DNA of 64,000 nucleotides from MPNO01 sp965205995 (GTDB taxonomy: Bacteria > Pseudomonadota > Alphaproteobacteria > MPNO01). The stretch covers positions 744,001-808,000 of the forward strand of contig OZ242200.1 of the NCBI GenBank assembly GCA_965205995.1, read 5' to 3'. Below the pieces are notes generated by a model. That model had not been told where the DNA came from. It saw nothing but the letters and a program-made list of their open reading frames with translations, and did not search any database. Shown in pieces: positions 53,100 through 62,195 of this stretch (positions are counted from its first letter, which is position 1; each line of letters starts with the position of its first letter). Position numbers and translations under genes: made by a program.

Positions 53100-53456
53100 A
53101 TGTCGGAGGGCGCGGAAACGGTCGCGGCGGCGGTTACCATAAGCGATTCGGCGGTGCGCAGGATTGGCGAACTCGCACAGGCCGAGGATGCCGCCGGGCC
53201 GATGCTGCGGGTGGCCGTGGGCGGCGGCGGCTGCTCCGGCTTCCAGTACAGCTTCGCCTTCGACGATGCCTGCAACGACGACGACACGGTGTTCGTCCGC
53301 GACGGCGTGCGGGTTGTCATCGACGACATCTCGCTCGAATTCCTCGCCGGCGCCGAGATCGACTATGTCGAGGAGCTCGTCGGCGCCTATTTCACGATGC
53401 GCAACCCGAACGCGGCGTCGACTTGCGGCTGCGGGGTCTCGTTCGCGGTCGGATGA
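53100..53456 (+). CDS. erpA: Iron-sulfur cluster insertion protein ErpA
   Basis: A-type carrier that delivers Fe-S clusters to apoproteins. 118 aa. GGGGCSGFQYSFAFDD and NPNAASTCGCGVSF hold the three conserved cysteines (Cys-x~64-Cys-x-Cys). Starts MSEGAETVAAAVTISD at 53100; a TTG at 53094 is less likely. Overlaps xthA by 4 bp. In related genomes a dgt gene often separates erpA from argS; here it is missing. Confidence 0.94.
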   Translation: MSEGAETVAAAVTISDSAVRRIGELAQAEDAAGPMLRVAVGGGGCSGFQYSFAFDDACNDDDTVFVRDGVRVVIDDISLEFLAGAEIDYVEELVGAYFTMRNPNAASTCGCGVSFAVG

Positions 53457-54232
53457 CCAGGATCGCGACCTGGAACGTCAATTCCATCCGCGCCCGCCTG
53501 CCGCGCGTCCTCGAATGGCTGGCCGAATTCTCGCCGGACATCGTGCTCGCCCAGGAGCTGAAGGCGACCGACGAGACCTTCCCGCGCGAGGCGATCGAGG
53601 ACGCGGGCTACAACGTCGCGATCTGCGGTCAAAAGAACTTCAACGGCGTCGGAATCTTCTCCAGGCAGCCGATCGAGGATGTGCGGACCGGGCTGCCGGG
53701 CGATCCCGACGACGATCAGGCGCGCTATATCGAGGCCTTCGTCGGCGACCTCAGGGTGGCCTCGATCTATCTGCCCAACGGCAACCCGGCGCCGGGCGAC
53801 AAGTTCGACTACAAGCTGCGCTGGATGGACCGGCTGGTGGCCTACACAAGCGACCTTCTGCGCCAGGAAGAGGCGCTGGTGCTGGGCGGGGACTACAACG
53901 TCATACCGACCGATGGCGATTGCTACGACCCGGAGGGCTGGGCCGACGATGCGCTGTGCCGCCCGGATTCCCGGTCGCGTTACCGCGCGCTGGTGCATCT
54001 CGGCCTGACGGATGCCTATCGCGCCTTCCACCGGGCGCCGCACTCATACAGCTTCTGGGACTATCAGGGCGGCGCCTGGCAGAAGGATTTCGGGCTCCTG
54101 ATCGACCGTCTGCTGCTGTCGCCGCAGGCCGCCGACCGGCTGTCGGCGTCGGGCATCGACCGCAATCCGCGCGGCAAGGCCAAGGCGTCCGACCACACCC
54201 CGGTCTGGTGCGAGGTCGACCCGCCGGGCTGA
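53453..54232 (+). CDS. xthA: Exodeoxyribonuclease III
   Basis: DNA-repair enzyme cleaving at abasic sites and removing 3' blocks. 259 aa. ATWNVNSIRARL, LAQELKAT (metal-binding Glu), GGDYNVIPTDGDCYDP (Asp/Asn), YSFWDYQ and KASDHTPVW (catalytic Asp-His) are all present. ATG overlaps the erpA stop (ATGA). The convergent ubiD-like gene begins 4 bp beyond its stop. Confidence 0.96.
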   Translation: MTRIATWNVNSIRARLPRVLEWLAEFSPDIVLAQELKATDETFPREAIEDAGYNVAICGQKNFNGVGIFSRQPIEDVRTGLPGDPDDDQARYIEAFVGDLRVASIYLPNGNPAPGDKFDYKLRWMDRLVAYTSDLLRQEEALVLGGDYNVIPTDGDCYDPEGWADDALCRPDSRSRYRALVHLGLTDAYRAFHRAPHSYSFWDYQGGAWQKDFGLLIDRLLLSPQAADRLSASGIDRNPRGKAKASDHTPVWCEVDPPG

Positions 54233-54236
54233 GCCC

Positions 54237-55688
54237 CTATTCGCCCCGCGGCAGCTTGAGATCCGCGAGCGGCGGCAGGCCGTAGCTTTCCCAATCCGCA
54301 GCCACCGCGCGCAGCTTTTCCAGCGGCGGCAGGGAAATTCCCGGATAGTCCCATTTCCGGGTCGCATCGATGACCACCTTCGCGCCCGACGCCTGCCCGC
54401 CGTCGGGCGCGTCCGGGCCGAAGGAGGACGGGTCGAGCTCGACGGCCGCGGGGGTCTCGATCACCCGCAAATCGTGCTCCGGGCGGACCCGCCAGGCCAT
54501 GATCCAGTCGCGCATGAACGGGTCCTCGATGTCGATGTCGTCGTCGGTGACGACGATCCACTTGAAATAGCTCATCCCCATATGGCCGAACGTGCCGAAC
54601 ACCGCCTGGTCGACATGGCCGGCATACATCTTCTTCAGCGAGATCCACAGCGTCGCCGTGCAGCCGCCCGCCTCCAGGGCGTGTACGTCGACGATGCCGG
54701 GGATGCGCAGATCCTCGCTGAGATGCTTCTTCAGCCCGGCCTCCAGAAGCGAGCGCTTGATCATGCTGCTCTCTGACGGCGGCAGCTGGCTGATGATGCC
54801 GAGCAGGATCGGGTCCTTGCGGTGGGTGATGCAGCTGACCTTGAACACCGGCGCCAGACGGCCCCCCGCCATGTATCCGGTGAACTCGCCGAACGGGCCC
54901 TCGGGTTCGAGCGAATCGGTCAGTATCTCGCCCTCGATGACGATCTCGGAATGCGCCGGCACTTCGAGATCGACGGTCTCGCAGCGCACCATCGGGATCG
55001 CCTCGCCGCGGATCCCGCCGGCCACCGCGAGCTCGTCGGCGCCGTAGCGCGCCGGCGCCACAACGTATTGCACCGGATCGCCGCCGATGAAGATCGCCGC
55101 CGGCATGTTCTTGCCGCGGGCCTTCCACTTCTCCCAGTGGATCGCACCGCCGCGGTCGGGCGCGCCGAACAGGATGCCGGTCTTGTCCCTGCCCTTTATC
55201 TGGCAGCGGCGGATGCCGATATTGCGCCGCCCGTCATCCGGGTCCTTGGTCACCCAGAGCGGCGTGAGGTAGGGCCCCGCGTCCTTTTCCGGCGTCCAGA
55301 CGGGGATCGGCAGGGCGTTGAGGTCGACGTCGTCGCCCGAAATTATGACTTCCTTGCACGGGCCGTCATCGACGATCACCGGCTCGATCGGGTTGGCGAT
55401 GCCGTCGATGACCTTCCGGTGGATCGCCGCGGAGTTGGGCTCGCAGCCGATCGCGGTGGCGACCATCTCGCGGGATGAAGCCACCACGCCGGCGACGACG
55501 CGGCCGCCGGGATAGCCCTTTATGTTGCGAAAGCCGATGCCGTAGCGGCTCTCTTCCGGCATCGCCCGGAAGATCATCCTCAGCACCGCCGAGATCTCCC
55601 AGTCCTTGTCGACCTCCTTGTCGACCCAGCGCATCATGCCCCGCTGCTCCAGGACCTGGAGATAGGGCCGCAACCCGTCATAGCTCAT
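54237..55688 (-). CDS. UbiD-family prenyl-FMN-dependent (de)carboxylase
   Basis: Decarboxylates an unsaturated or aromatic acid using prenylated FMN made by a UbiX-type enzyme (not in the window). 483 aa. NIGIRRCQIKGRDKTGI holds the Arg that binds the cofactor; VPAHSEIVIEGE (244-254) and its glutamates complete the catalytic set; SWISLKKMYAGHVDQAVFGT-like sequence is recognisable at 345-365. Best compared with aromatic-acid and vanillate-type members rather than ubiquinone UbiD. Divergent from the PqqC-like gene by 129 bp. Substrate unknown. Confidence 0.88.
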   Translation of the reverse strand: MSYDGLRPYLQVLEQRGMMRWVDKEVDKDWEISAVLRMIFRAMPEESRYGIGFRNIKGYPGGRVVAGVVASSREMVATAIGCEPNSAAIHRKVIDGIANPIEPVIVDDGPCKEVIISGDDVDLNALPIPVWTPEKDAGPYLTPLWVTKDPDDGRRNIGIRRCQIKGRDKTGILFGAPDRGGAIHWEKWKARGKNMPAAIFIGGDPVQYVVAPARYGADELAVAGGIRGEAIPMVRCETVDLEVPAHSEIVIEGEILTDSLEPEGPFGEFTGYMAGGRLAPVFKVSCITHRKDPILLGIISQLPPSESSMIKRSLLEAGLKKHLSEDLRIPGIVDVHALEAGGCTATLWISLKKMYAGHVDQAVFGTFGHMGMSYFKWIVVTDDDIDIEDPFMRDWIMAWRVRPEHDLRVIETPAAVELDPSSFGPDAPDGGQASGAKVVIDATRKWDYPGISLPPLEKLRAVAADWESYGLPPLADLKLPRGE

Positions 55689-55817
55689 CGCCCGCCCCCT
55701 CGCTTGCGTGCGCTAAACACCCATATCGGGTCTTCCTTGTCCAGACGCGGGCGGTTGAACCCCGCGGCCGGCTTGGCTATCACCCTCGGTCGAGGCCCAA
55801 CCGCGCGGGAGGAAGCA

Positions 55818-56576
55818 ATGGGCGGCGAGACCAACCCGGTCGGCAAGCGCACGGCGGCGGAGATCGTCGCCCTGCGCGAGACCTGGCATACCAAGAACCA
55901 TCCCTTCTATCTCGGGTTCCACGACGGCACCGTCGGGCTGGAACCGATGGCGAAGCTGATGGCGCAGCACTACCAGCATGTCATGCGGGCGCTGCCGAGC
56001 TTCGGCCTGATCTACGCCAAGGCGCCGCCCGACGGAAGGCGCTTCATCCTGGAAAACCTGGCCGAGGAGGAAGGGCTGGTCGCCGGCCCGGGCGAGGACC
56101 GGGAGCCGCACGATCATATGGAGCTCATCTTCCGCTATTGCCGCTACGCCGGCATGACCGACGACGAGGTCCGCGCGACGGAGCAGCTGCCGGCCTGGCG
56201 CGCACGGTCCTATTTCTACCTCGCCACCGTGCGCGACGAGGCGTTCCCGGTGATCGTCGCGATGCAGTCGACCCAGGAGGGCCAGCAGCCGGCGATCAAC
56301 GGCGAACGCACCTTGCCCGCCTTCAGGAAGTTCCACGGGCTCGAGATGGACGAGCCGGCGATCGAGTTCTTCGCCGAGCACTATATCGCCGATGCCGACC
56401 ATTCGAGCCGCCAGATCCAGCTCGTCGAGGGGCTGATCCGGACCGAGGAGATGGCGGCCCGCGCCCTGGAGGTCGCCAGCGTCGCCGTCAAGACGCGCTG
56501 GGCCTGCATGAACGAGATTTACCGGATTGCGGTGCTCGGCGAGCGCGACCCGCTGCCCGAGGGGATTGCCGCCTGA
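55818..56576 (+). CDS. PqqC/TenA-like heme-oxygenase-fold protein
   Basis: 252-residue all-helical protein of the heme-oxygenase-like fold. The central helices carry ENLAEEEGL (80-87) and EFFAEHYIADADHSSR, with H188, D192 and H195 placed like the metal ligands of diiron heme-oxygenase-like oxidases, and H98 and H100 in EPHDHME upstream. It may be a PQQ-type oxidase or a diiron oxidase; TenA thiaminase is less likely because the active-site Cys is not evident. GGAGGAAGC precedes the ATG. Substrate unknown. Confidence 0.8.
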   Translation: MGGETNPVGKRTAAEIVALRETWHTKNHPFYLGFHDGTVGLEPMAKLMAQHYQHVMRALPSFGLIYAKAPPDGRRFILENLAEEEGLVAGPGEDREPHDHMELIFRYCRYAGMTDDEVRATEQLPAWRARSYFYLATVRDEAFPVIVAMQSTQEGQQPAINGERTLPAFRKFHGLEMDEPAIEFFAEHYIADADHSSRQIQLVEGLIRTEEMAARALEVASVAVKTRWACMNEIYRIAVLGERDPLPEGIAA

Positions 56577-56591
56577 CCGGCGGCGATGCGC

Positions 56592-56906
56592 TCAGTCGCC
56601 CTCGGCGGTCCTCGGCGCGGCGGCGGGGTTCCACTGCCCCTTGCGCATGTGGCTGATCTCGACGCGCTCGAACAGCCCGGCCTTGCGGAACGGCTCGTCG
56701 CGGGAGAACGCCTCGGCTTCCTCGCGGGAGCCGACATTGACGATCAGCACGCTGCCCTTGCGCGTCTTGCCGTCGTCGCCGAGCAGCGCGCCGCCGAGCA
56801 CGAGGATGTCCTCATGCGCGTCGAGATAGGCGAAATGATCTTCGCGGGTCCTCGCCCGGATCTCTTCGGAACCGGGCTTGTCGATCTGGTAAACGATGTA
56901 CAGCAT
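56592..56906 (-). CDS. YciI-family protein
   Basis: 104-residue ferredoxin-fold-like protein. MLYIVYQIDKPGSEEIRARTREDHFAYLDAHEDILVLGG contains the conserved His and Asp of the family; EEAEAFSRDEPFRKAGLF is the second half. Some YciI proteins catalyse muconolactone-type or similar reactions, others are accessory; no role is established for this one. Its stop is 15 bp from the stop of the convergent PqqC-like gene. Divergent from the luciferase-like gene by 95 bp. Confidence 0.88.
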   Translation of the reverse strand: MLYIVYQIDKPGSEEIRARTREDHFAYLDAHEDILVLGGALLGDDGKTRKGSVLIVNVGSREEAEAFSRDEPFRKAGLFERVEISHMRKGQWNPAAAPRTAEGD

Positions 56907-57001
56907 GGCTCGGCACCTGTTGTTGCGGCCCCGCCAAGATCACAGCCCGGGCGCCCGCCATCAAGCGTCGACGCCCGCGCGCAGCACGACGGAGGACTGG
57001 G

Positions 57002-57985
57002 ATGACGATCGGGATCGGCGTCGTCTTCGACGGTTTCGACGACGCGCGCGAGATGATCCGCCTCGCCCAGGGGGCGGAGGCGGCGGGCGCCGCGAGCGTC
57101 TGGGTCGCCGAGCACATGGGCTATCGCGAGGCGGTCACCGCTTGCGCGGCGATCGCCGGCGCGACCGGGACGGTGCGCCTGGTGCCGACCGCGATCAGCC
57201 CCTATCTCTGGCACCCGACCCCGACCGCGATGGCGCTGGCGACGCTCGACGAGCTCGCGCCCGGTCGCGTCGCCGTCGCGGTGTCGGTGGGCAATCTGCT
57301 CAACCTCAAGGAGTCCGGGCACCAGCCGGTGCGCCCGGTCGCCGCCATCGGCGACATGGTCGCGGATCTGCGCGCGCTCTGGACCGGCGAGCCTGTGCAG
57401 CGCGACGGCCCGGCCTACCGTCTCGACGGGGCCTATATGAATTTCGCCCCCTCGGCGCCGCTGCCGATCTACGTCGCCTCGACCGGGCCGCAGGTGCTCC
57501 GCCTCTCCGGCCGGATCGCCGACGGCGTCTTGCTGTCGGGCGGGCTGACCGTCGAATCGACCCGGCGCTGCCTCGCACACGCCGCCGAGGGCGCGGCGGC
57601 GGCGGGCCGGGAGTCGCTCCGCAAGGCGAGCCTGATCTATTTCTCGGTCTCGGCGGACGGAAAAGCGGCGGTCGAGGACCTCAAGACCAAGCTCGCCTAT
57701 CTGTTCCGCAGCGCGGGCCACGCCGACAACATCGCGAGTTCCGGGCTGCCCATCGACCACGCGGCGGTCATCGACGCGGTGGGGCGGCGCGACCTCGCCG
57801 CCGCCGCGGCGATGATCCCGGACGAGGCGATCGAGGCGTTTTGCGTCGGCGGCACGCCCGCCGACTGCCGCGCGGGCCTGGCCCGCTATATCGGCGCAGG
57901 CGTCGAGGAACCGGTCCTGCAGATCAGCGGCACGCCGGAGAACAAGGCGCTCGCGCTCGAGCTGGTGCGCGAATTCGCAGGCTAG
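57002..57985 (+). CDS. Luciferase-like (LLM) flavin-dependent oxidoreductase
   Basis: 327-residue TIM-barrel oxidoreductase of the bacterial luciferase superfamily, using FMN or F420. MTIGIGVVFDGFDDAREM, VWVAEHMGYREA, LATLDELAPGRVAVAVSVGN and PIYVASTGPQVLRLSGRIADGVLLSGG follow the family order; the last is the pattern of F420-type methylenetetrahydromethanopterin reductase-like members. A cofactor cannot be decided. GGACTGGG is the ribosome site. Its stop codon shares CTAG with the convergent binding-protein gene. Confidence 0.88.
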   Translation: MTIGIGVVFDGFDDAREMIRLAQGAEAAGAASVWVAEHMGYREAVTACAAIAGATGTVRLVPTAISPYLWHPTPTAMALATLDELAPGRVAVAVSVGNLLNLKESGHQPVRPVAAIGDMVADLRALWTGEPVQRDGPAYRLDGAYMNFAPSAPLPIYVASTGPQVLRLSGRIADGVLLSGGLTVESTRRCLAHAAEGAAAAGRESLRKASLIYFSVSADGKAAVEDLKTKLAYLFRSAGHADNIASSGLPIDHAAVIDAVGRRDLAAAAAMIPDEAIEAFCVGGTPADCRAGLARYIGAGVEEPVLQISGTPENKALALELVREFAG

Positions 57986-58884
57986 GCCGCGATCAGGCCG
58001 AGCTCGCGATAGGCCGCGACCGCGCCGGGGTGGAGCGGCACGCCGTCGATCGCGAACCCCGCCGCGCCCTCGCTGCGCAACGGGTCGAACAGCAGGCCAA
58101 GCCCTTCGAATAACGGGTTGAGCGCGGCCAGCCGCTCATGCTGCGTCGCCATCAGCCGGGCGAGCCGGCGCACCGTCTCTTCGGGGGTGCTGGCATGGGT
58201 CGCGATCACGTTGAGCACCCCGATCTGGGCGCTGTCGCGACCGTGGCCGCGCAGCGCGCCCGCCCTCACCTGGGCGGGGCGGTAGAACCCGACCCGGTCG
58301 AGCAGGGCTTCAAGCTGGCCCGCGCCATACTCCAGGACCCGGATGTCGGCCCGCTCGGCGAGCCCGGTCATCACCGTGTTGGGAATCGGGCACTGGAACT
58401 GGGCGTCGATCTCGCCGGCGGCGAGCGCGTCGGCGCCGTCGAGGAAGTTGAGATGCACCGGCTCGAAGCTCTCGAAGCCGATTTCCAGCACCTCGAACAT
58501 GGTCGCGACGTGCTGCGCCATGCCGCTGCCGGCGGGGCCGATGGAAACCCGCCTGCCGCGCAGATCGTCGACCGTCTCGATACCCGATCCGCCGAGCGCG
58601 ATGAAGAACATCGGCCCCGAATTCGCCGGCGCCGCCATGCGGATGTCGAGCGGTCGGGCGAACGGCGCCTCGCCCCGCGCCGCCCTTCCGATCCAGTTGG
58701 CGGCGAGCAGGCCGAACTCGATCGCGCCCGATTCGAGGCGTTCGGCATTGCCGACGCTCGCCGTCGGGGTGGCGAAGACCTCGACACGGTCGAACGTCCC
58801 CTGCTCCCTGGCGACCGTCCCGATCGCCTCCGCCTCGGTGTAGAACGTGCTCCCCGGCTCGGATGTCCCGATGGTTATCTGCAT
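57982..58884 (-). CDS. TAXI-type TRAP solute-binding protein without signal peptide
   Basis: Resembles TAXI (TRAP-associated extracytoplasmic immunogenic) binding proteins: ITIGTSEPGSTFYTEAEAIG at the start, VSIGPAGSGMAQHVATMFEV in the middle, and FQCPIPNTVMTGLA. 300 aa, while the exported family usually has 20-30 further N-terminal residues. The start at 58884 is followed directly by the mature-type sequence, and the frame upstream holds no signal peptide. No TRAP membrane subunits are nearby. Next to the MFS gene (23 bp) it may act as a cytoplasmic or orphan binding protein. Confidence 0.8.
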   Translation of the reverse strand: MQITIGTSEPGSTFYTEAEAIGTVAREQGTFDRVEVFATPTASVGNAERLESGAIEFGLLAANWIGRAARGEAPFARPLDIRMAAPANSGPMFFIALGGSGIETVDDLRGRRVSIGPAGSGMAQHVATMFEVLEIGFESFEPVHLNFLDGADALAAGEIDAQFQCPIPNTVMTGLAERADIRVLEYGAGQLEALLDRVGFYRPAQVRAGALRGHGRDSAQIGVLNVIATHASTPEETVRRLARLMATQHERLAALNPLFEGLGLLFDPLRSEGAAGFAIDGVPLHPGAVAAYRELGLIAA

Positions 58885-58907
58885 GGCGTTCCCGCGATGT
58901 TGTCCGA

Positions 58908-60104
58908 CTACCCGGTCCCCCGCGCGGCCCGCGGCATGAGGCGGATGGCGGTGAAGCCGAGCGCCGACAGGATAACCGCGCCGAAGATAAAAAACCCGGT
59001 CTGGAGGCCGAACCCGTCGACCGCCGCCCCCATGGCGATCGGAATTATGAAGCCCGCGAGGCGATTGACGGTGGTCCTGATGCCGACGCTCATTCCCTGC
59101 CGCTCCGCGTTTACCGAGCGCGCGAGCACATAGAGCATCAGCGGAAAGGCGATGCCGGAGACCACGCCCCATCCCGCGGCGACGCCCATCAGGTCCCAGA
59201 AATCGCGGAACAGGACGACGCTTGAGAGGCAGATCGCGGCGATGCCGATGGCGACCACCAGCAACAGATTGGGGCGCACCCTGCGGGAGACCGGGCCGGC
59301 GGTGAGCCCGGAGAGCCCAGCCACCACCGAACCGACGGCGACCAGGACGCCGATGGTGGTGCCGCTGAAGTCGAGCGAGTCCAGATAGACCGGGTAGAAC
59401 GAGTGCCTGAGCGCGTGAACGCAGGTCATCAGAAACGAACACGCGACGACGAAGGCGACCGCGGGCGCGCGGAGCATCGTTACGGCGTCGCGGTAGTCGC
59501 CGAACCAGGACCGGCGCGGCCGGCTCCCGGCGGGCGGCTGGTTCGTCCGCACATCCCTCGGCAGGAACGCGATCACCACGAGGGTGGCGACGCCCCAGGC
59601 GCCGATCAGCGAGAATGCGCCCACTGGGCCGAATGCGTCCCAGGCGGTCCCGCAGAGCACCGGCGCGACGAGATTGCCCGAGGTCGAGACGAAGCTGAAC
59701 CGCCCCATCAGCCCCGGATCGTCCCGGTTGATCCGCCCGATATGGGCTTGCGCCGCCATCCATACCAGCGCCTGCGCGAAGCCGGTCAGGAGCTGCAGGA
59801 CGATCAGCACCGCGACCGAGGGAAATGCCGGGTAGAGCGGAATCAGCAGCGCGGTCGCGATCGCCGCGGCGGCGGCGATCCGGTTGACCCCGAGCCGGTC
59901 CATCAGCGCGCCGCCCGGGATCGAGAGCACCGCCGAAAGCGCCGCGCGAGCGCCCAGCACCAGCCCGATCATGAACGGCGTCGCCCCGATATCGAGCGCC
60001 CAGAGCGGCACCGCGACCGTCATCATGGGGACGAAGCCGAGGCCGAAAAAACCGACCGCGAAAATCGCGGCGCGGGCTCGGGAAATCCGCAAAATGCCGT
60101 TCAA
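58908..60104 (-). CDS. MFS transporter
   Basis: 398-residue major facilitator with twelve predicted helices and a central polar loop (residues about 185-215). GFFGLGFVPMMTVAVPLWAL is helix 1 and GALMDRLGVNRI the loop 2-3 motif A variant of the family. No substrate-specific motif. It lies between livM (17 bp downstream of it in transcription order upstream) and the TAXI-like gene, so it is likely part of the liv transcript. Could export or import an organic acid. Confidence 0.88.
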   Translation of the reverse strand: MNGILRISRARAAIFAVGFFGLGFVPMMTVAVPLWALDIGATPFMIGLVLGARAALSAVLSIPGGALMDRLGVNRIAAAAAIATALLIPLYPAFPSVAVLIVLQLLTGFAQALVWMAAQAHIGRINRDDPGLMGRFSFVSTSGNLVAPVLCGTAWDAFGPVGAFSLIGAWGVATLVVIAFLPRDVRTNQPPAGSRPRRSWFGDYRDAVTMLRAPAVAFVVACSFLMTCVHALRHSFYPVYLDSLDFSGTTIGVLVAVGSVVAGLSGLTAGPVSRRVRPNLLLVVAIGIAAICLSSVVLFRDFWDLMGVAAGWGVVSGIAFPLMLYVLARSVNAERQGMSVGIRTTVNRLAGFIIPIAMGAAVDGFGLQTGFFIFGAVILSALGFTAIRLMPRAARGTG

Positions 60105-60121
60105 CGCAAGGTGGACATGGA

Positions 60122-61165
60122 TCAGCCGGGCTTCCCGGGATCGTCATCCGCGGCGAGCAGGAGACGCCGCTGCACCGGGAACAGCGCGATGTCGAAACGC
60201 TGCGAGAACAGCCCCCAGAGCCCCTTGGGCGCCTTCAGCATCACCACCACCGCGGTCACGCCGAGCAGGATCAGGTACCACGTCCCGTAGGGCGCCAGAG
60301 GCTCGCGCAGGAGGAAGAAGATCAGCGTGCCGACGATCGGCCCCTCGATGGAGCCGATACCGCCGATCACGACGATGAAGATGATGGTGACGGTCCAGTT
60401 GATGTCGAAGGCGGCGCTCGGCGTGATCCGTATCTTGGTGATGTAGATCAGCGCGCCGATCGCCGAGGTCCCGAACGCGGCCAGGATATAGACCAGCAGC
60501 TTGGCCCGGAAATTGTCGACGCCGAGGCTGCGCGAGGCCTCCTCCGAATCGCGGATCGCGGTCAGCGCGAGGCCGTAGCGCGAGCGCAGCAGGAGATATA
60601 TGCCGACGATCACGGCGACCGCCAAGACGAGCGCGAGCCAGTAGATCGTGGCATCCCGGTCCGCCCGGGACGCGGCGATCGATTTGATCGCGGCGATCGG
60701 CAGGCTCATCCCGGATCCGCCGCCGAGCGCCTTGACCTGGGCGAAGCCGAGCAGGAACACCTCCGCCACAACCCAGGTGCCGATGGCGAAATAATGGCCC
60801 CTGAGCCGGAAGACGATGAAGGCGATGGGGAGCGAGATCAGCGCCCCGAGGAGGCCCGCCATCGGCACCGTCCAGATCGCGCCGATATCCAGGAAGATGA
60901 CGAGGATGAACATGAGATAGCCGCCGAGCCCGACAAAGGCCTGCTGGCCCACCGAAACCAGCCCGCCATAGCCGGCGAGCAGGTTCCAGAGCTGCGCCAG
61001 GGCAAGGATGTAGAAGATTTCGACCAGCAGCCGCATCGACGCCCGGTCGCCCCAGAAAGGCACCGTCAACAGGACCAGGACGAGCACCGCCCCGACCGCC
61101 ATGCCGATGCGGCTCGTCCGGGTCGAGCGGACCACCCGGGTCGAGTGGACCACCCGGCTAGTCAT
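60122..61165 (-). CDS. livM: Branched-chain amino acid ABC transporter permease LivM
   Basis: Second permease of the importer. 347 aa with about ten helices; the family segment NLLAGYGGLVSVGQQAFVGLGGY and the EAA-type loop AIRDSEEASRSLGVDNFRAKL are clear. The ATG lies within the livH end (8-bp overlap) and has GAGGAC before it. The first 21 residues, with two RVV.ST repeats encoded by an imperfect 18-bp duplication, extend beyond the usual start. Followed by an MFS gene. Confidence 0.92.
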   Translation of the reverse strand: MTSRVVHSTRVVRSTRTSRIGMAVGAVLVLVLLTVPFWGDRASMRLLVEIFYILALAQLWNLLAGYGGLVSVGQQAFVGLGGYLMFILVIFLDIGAIWTVPMAGLLGALISLPIAFIVFRLRGHYFAIGTWVVAEVFLLGFAQVKALGGGSGMSLPIAAIKSIAASRADRDATIYWLALVLAVAVIVGIYLLLRSRYGLALTAIRDSEEASRSLGVDNFRAKLLVYILAAFGTSAIGALIYITKIRITPSAAFDINWTVTIIFIVVIGGIGSIEGPIVGTLIFFLLREPLAPYGTWYLILLGVTAVVVMLKAPKGLWGLFSQRFDIALFPVQRRLLLAADDDPGKPG

Positions 61166-62030
61166 CGCGCGTCCTCGGGAACAGCCCGTTCGGCCGCAGC
61201 ACCAGGATGACCAGGAAGGCGATATGGCCGGCGAGGATCTGCCAGCCGGGATCGATCTTGGCGCCGATATTCTGCGCCACGCCGAGGATGACGCCGCCGG
61301 CCAGCGTGCCCCACATCGAGCCGAGCCCGCCGATGATCACGGCTTCGAAGGCGAACAGCAGCCGCGACGGCCCGAGCGCGGGGTCGAAATTGGTCCTGAT
61401 GCCGAGGAAGACGCCGGCGATCCCCACCAGCACGAGGGAAACCGCCATGGCGAGGCCGAAGATGTGCTTCTGGTTGATCCCCATGAGCCGGGCGGTGGAG
61501 GCATCGTCCGAGGTCGCGCGGAACGCCCGGCCGAGCCGCGTCAGGCTGAAACCGATTTGGAGCCCGACGATCAGCACGACCGCGATGACGAAGACGACGA
61601 GCGGCAGGGTGCCGATCTCGATGCCCTCGGCGAGCTTGATGCTCGCTGTCTCCAACGGGCCCGCCTTGAGCCGCTGGGAATCGGCCGAAAAGATCTCCAG
61701 CAGCAGGTTCTGGATGACGATCGAGATGCCGAAGGTGACCAGCAAAGGCGGCAGAAGATCGTCGCCGAGCGTGTAGTTGAGGATGCCGCGCTGCAGCAGA
61801 TAGCCGAAGAAGAACATGAACGGCAGGACGGCGATCATGCTGACGAACGGATCGACCCCGGTGGTCTCGATCACCACCATGGCGATGAAGGCCGCGAGCA
61901 CGATGAGATCGCCATGCGCGATGTTCACCAGCCGCATCACGCCGAAGATGATGGCGAGGCCGGCGGCGAACAGCGCATAGAGCCCGCCCGTCAGCACCCC
62001 CTGGACGATGCTGTTGATCCACTCGATCAT
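61158..62030 (-). CDS. livH: Branched-chain amino acid ABC transporter permease LivH
   Basis: First permease of the importer. 290 aa with eight or so helices. GVLTGGLYALFAAGLAIIFGVMRLVNIAHGDL is the typical LivH N-terminus; the cytosolic loop TSDDASTARLMGINQKHIFGLAMA contacts the ATPase. 165 bp separate it from the small gene upstream. Together with LivM, LivF and LivG it forms a complete Liv-type importer lacking only the binding protein. Confidence 0.94.
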   Translation of the reverse strand: MIEWINSIVQGVLTGGLYALFAAGLAIIFGVMRLVNIAHGDLIVLAAFIAMVVIETTGVDPFVSMIAVLPFMFFFGYLLQRGILNYTLGDDLLPPLLVTFGISIVIQNLLLEIFSADSQRLKAGPLETASIKLAEGIEIGTLPLVVFVIAVVLIVGLQIGFSLTRLGRAFRATSDDASTARLMGINQKHIFGLAMAVSLVLVGIAGVFLGIRTNFDPALGPSRLLFAFEAVIIGGLGSMWGTLAGGVILGVAQNIGAKIDPGWQILAGHIAFLVILVLRPNGLFPRTRDD

Positions 62031-62195
62031 GGCTGGAGCATACCGGCAGCGACCCGGCTGCGCTCCCTCCGTCTTTCCTGGAACGGACTTCTTACGTCGT
62101 CACGGTCGGTGCAAGCGGACCATGCACGTCTTTTTTCGGGGACTACATGCTTGACTGATTCTCAGGCGGCGGCGGGCGCGCTGCCGCACACAAGA

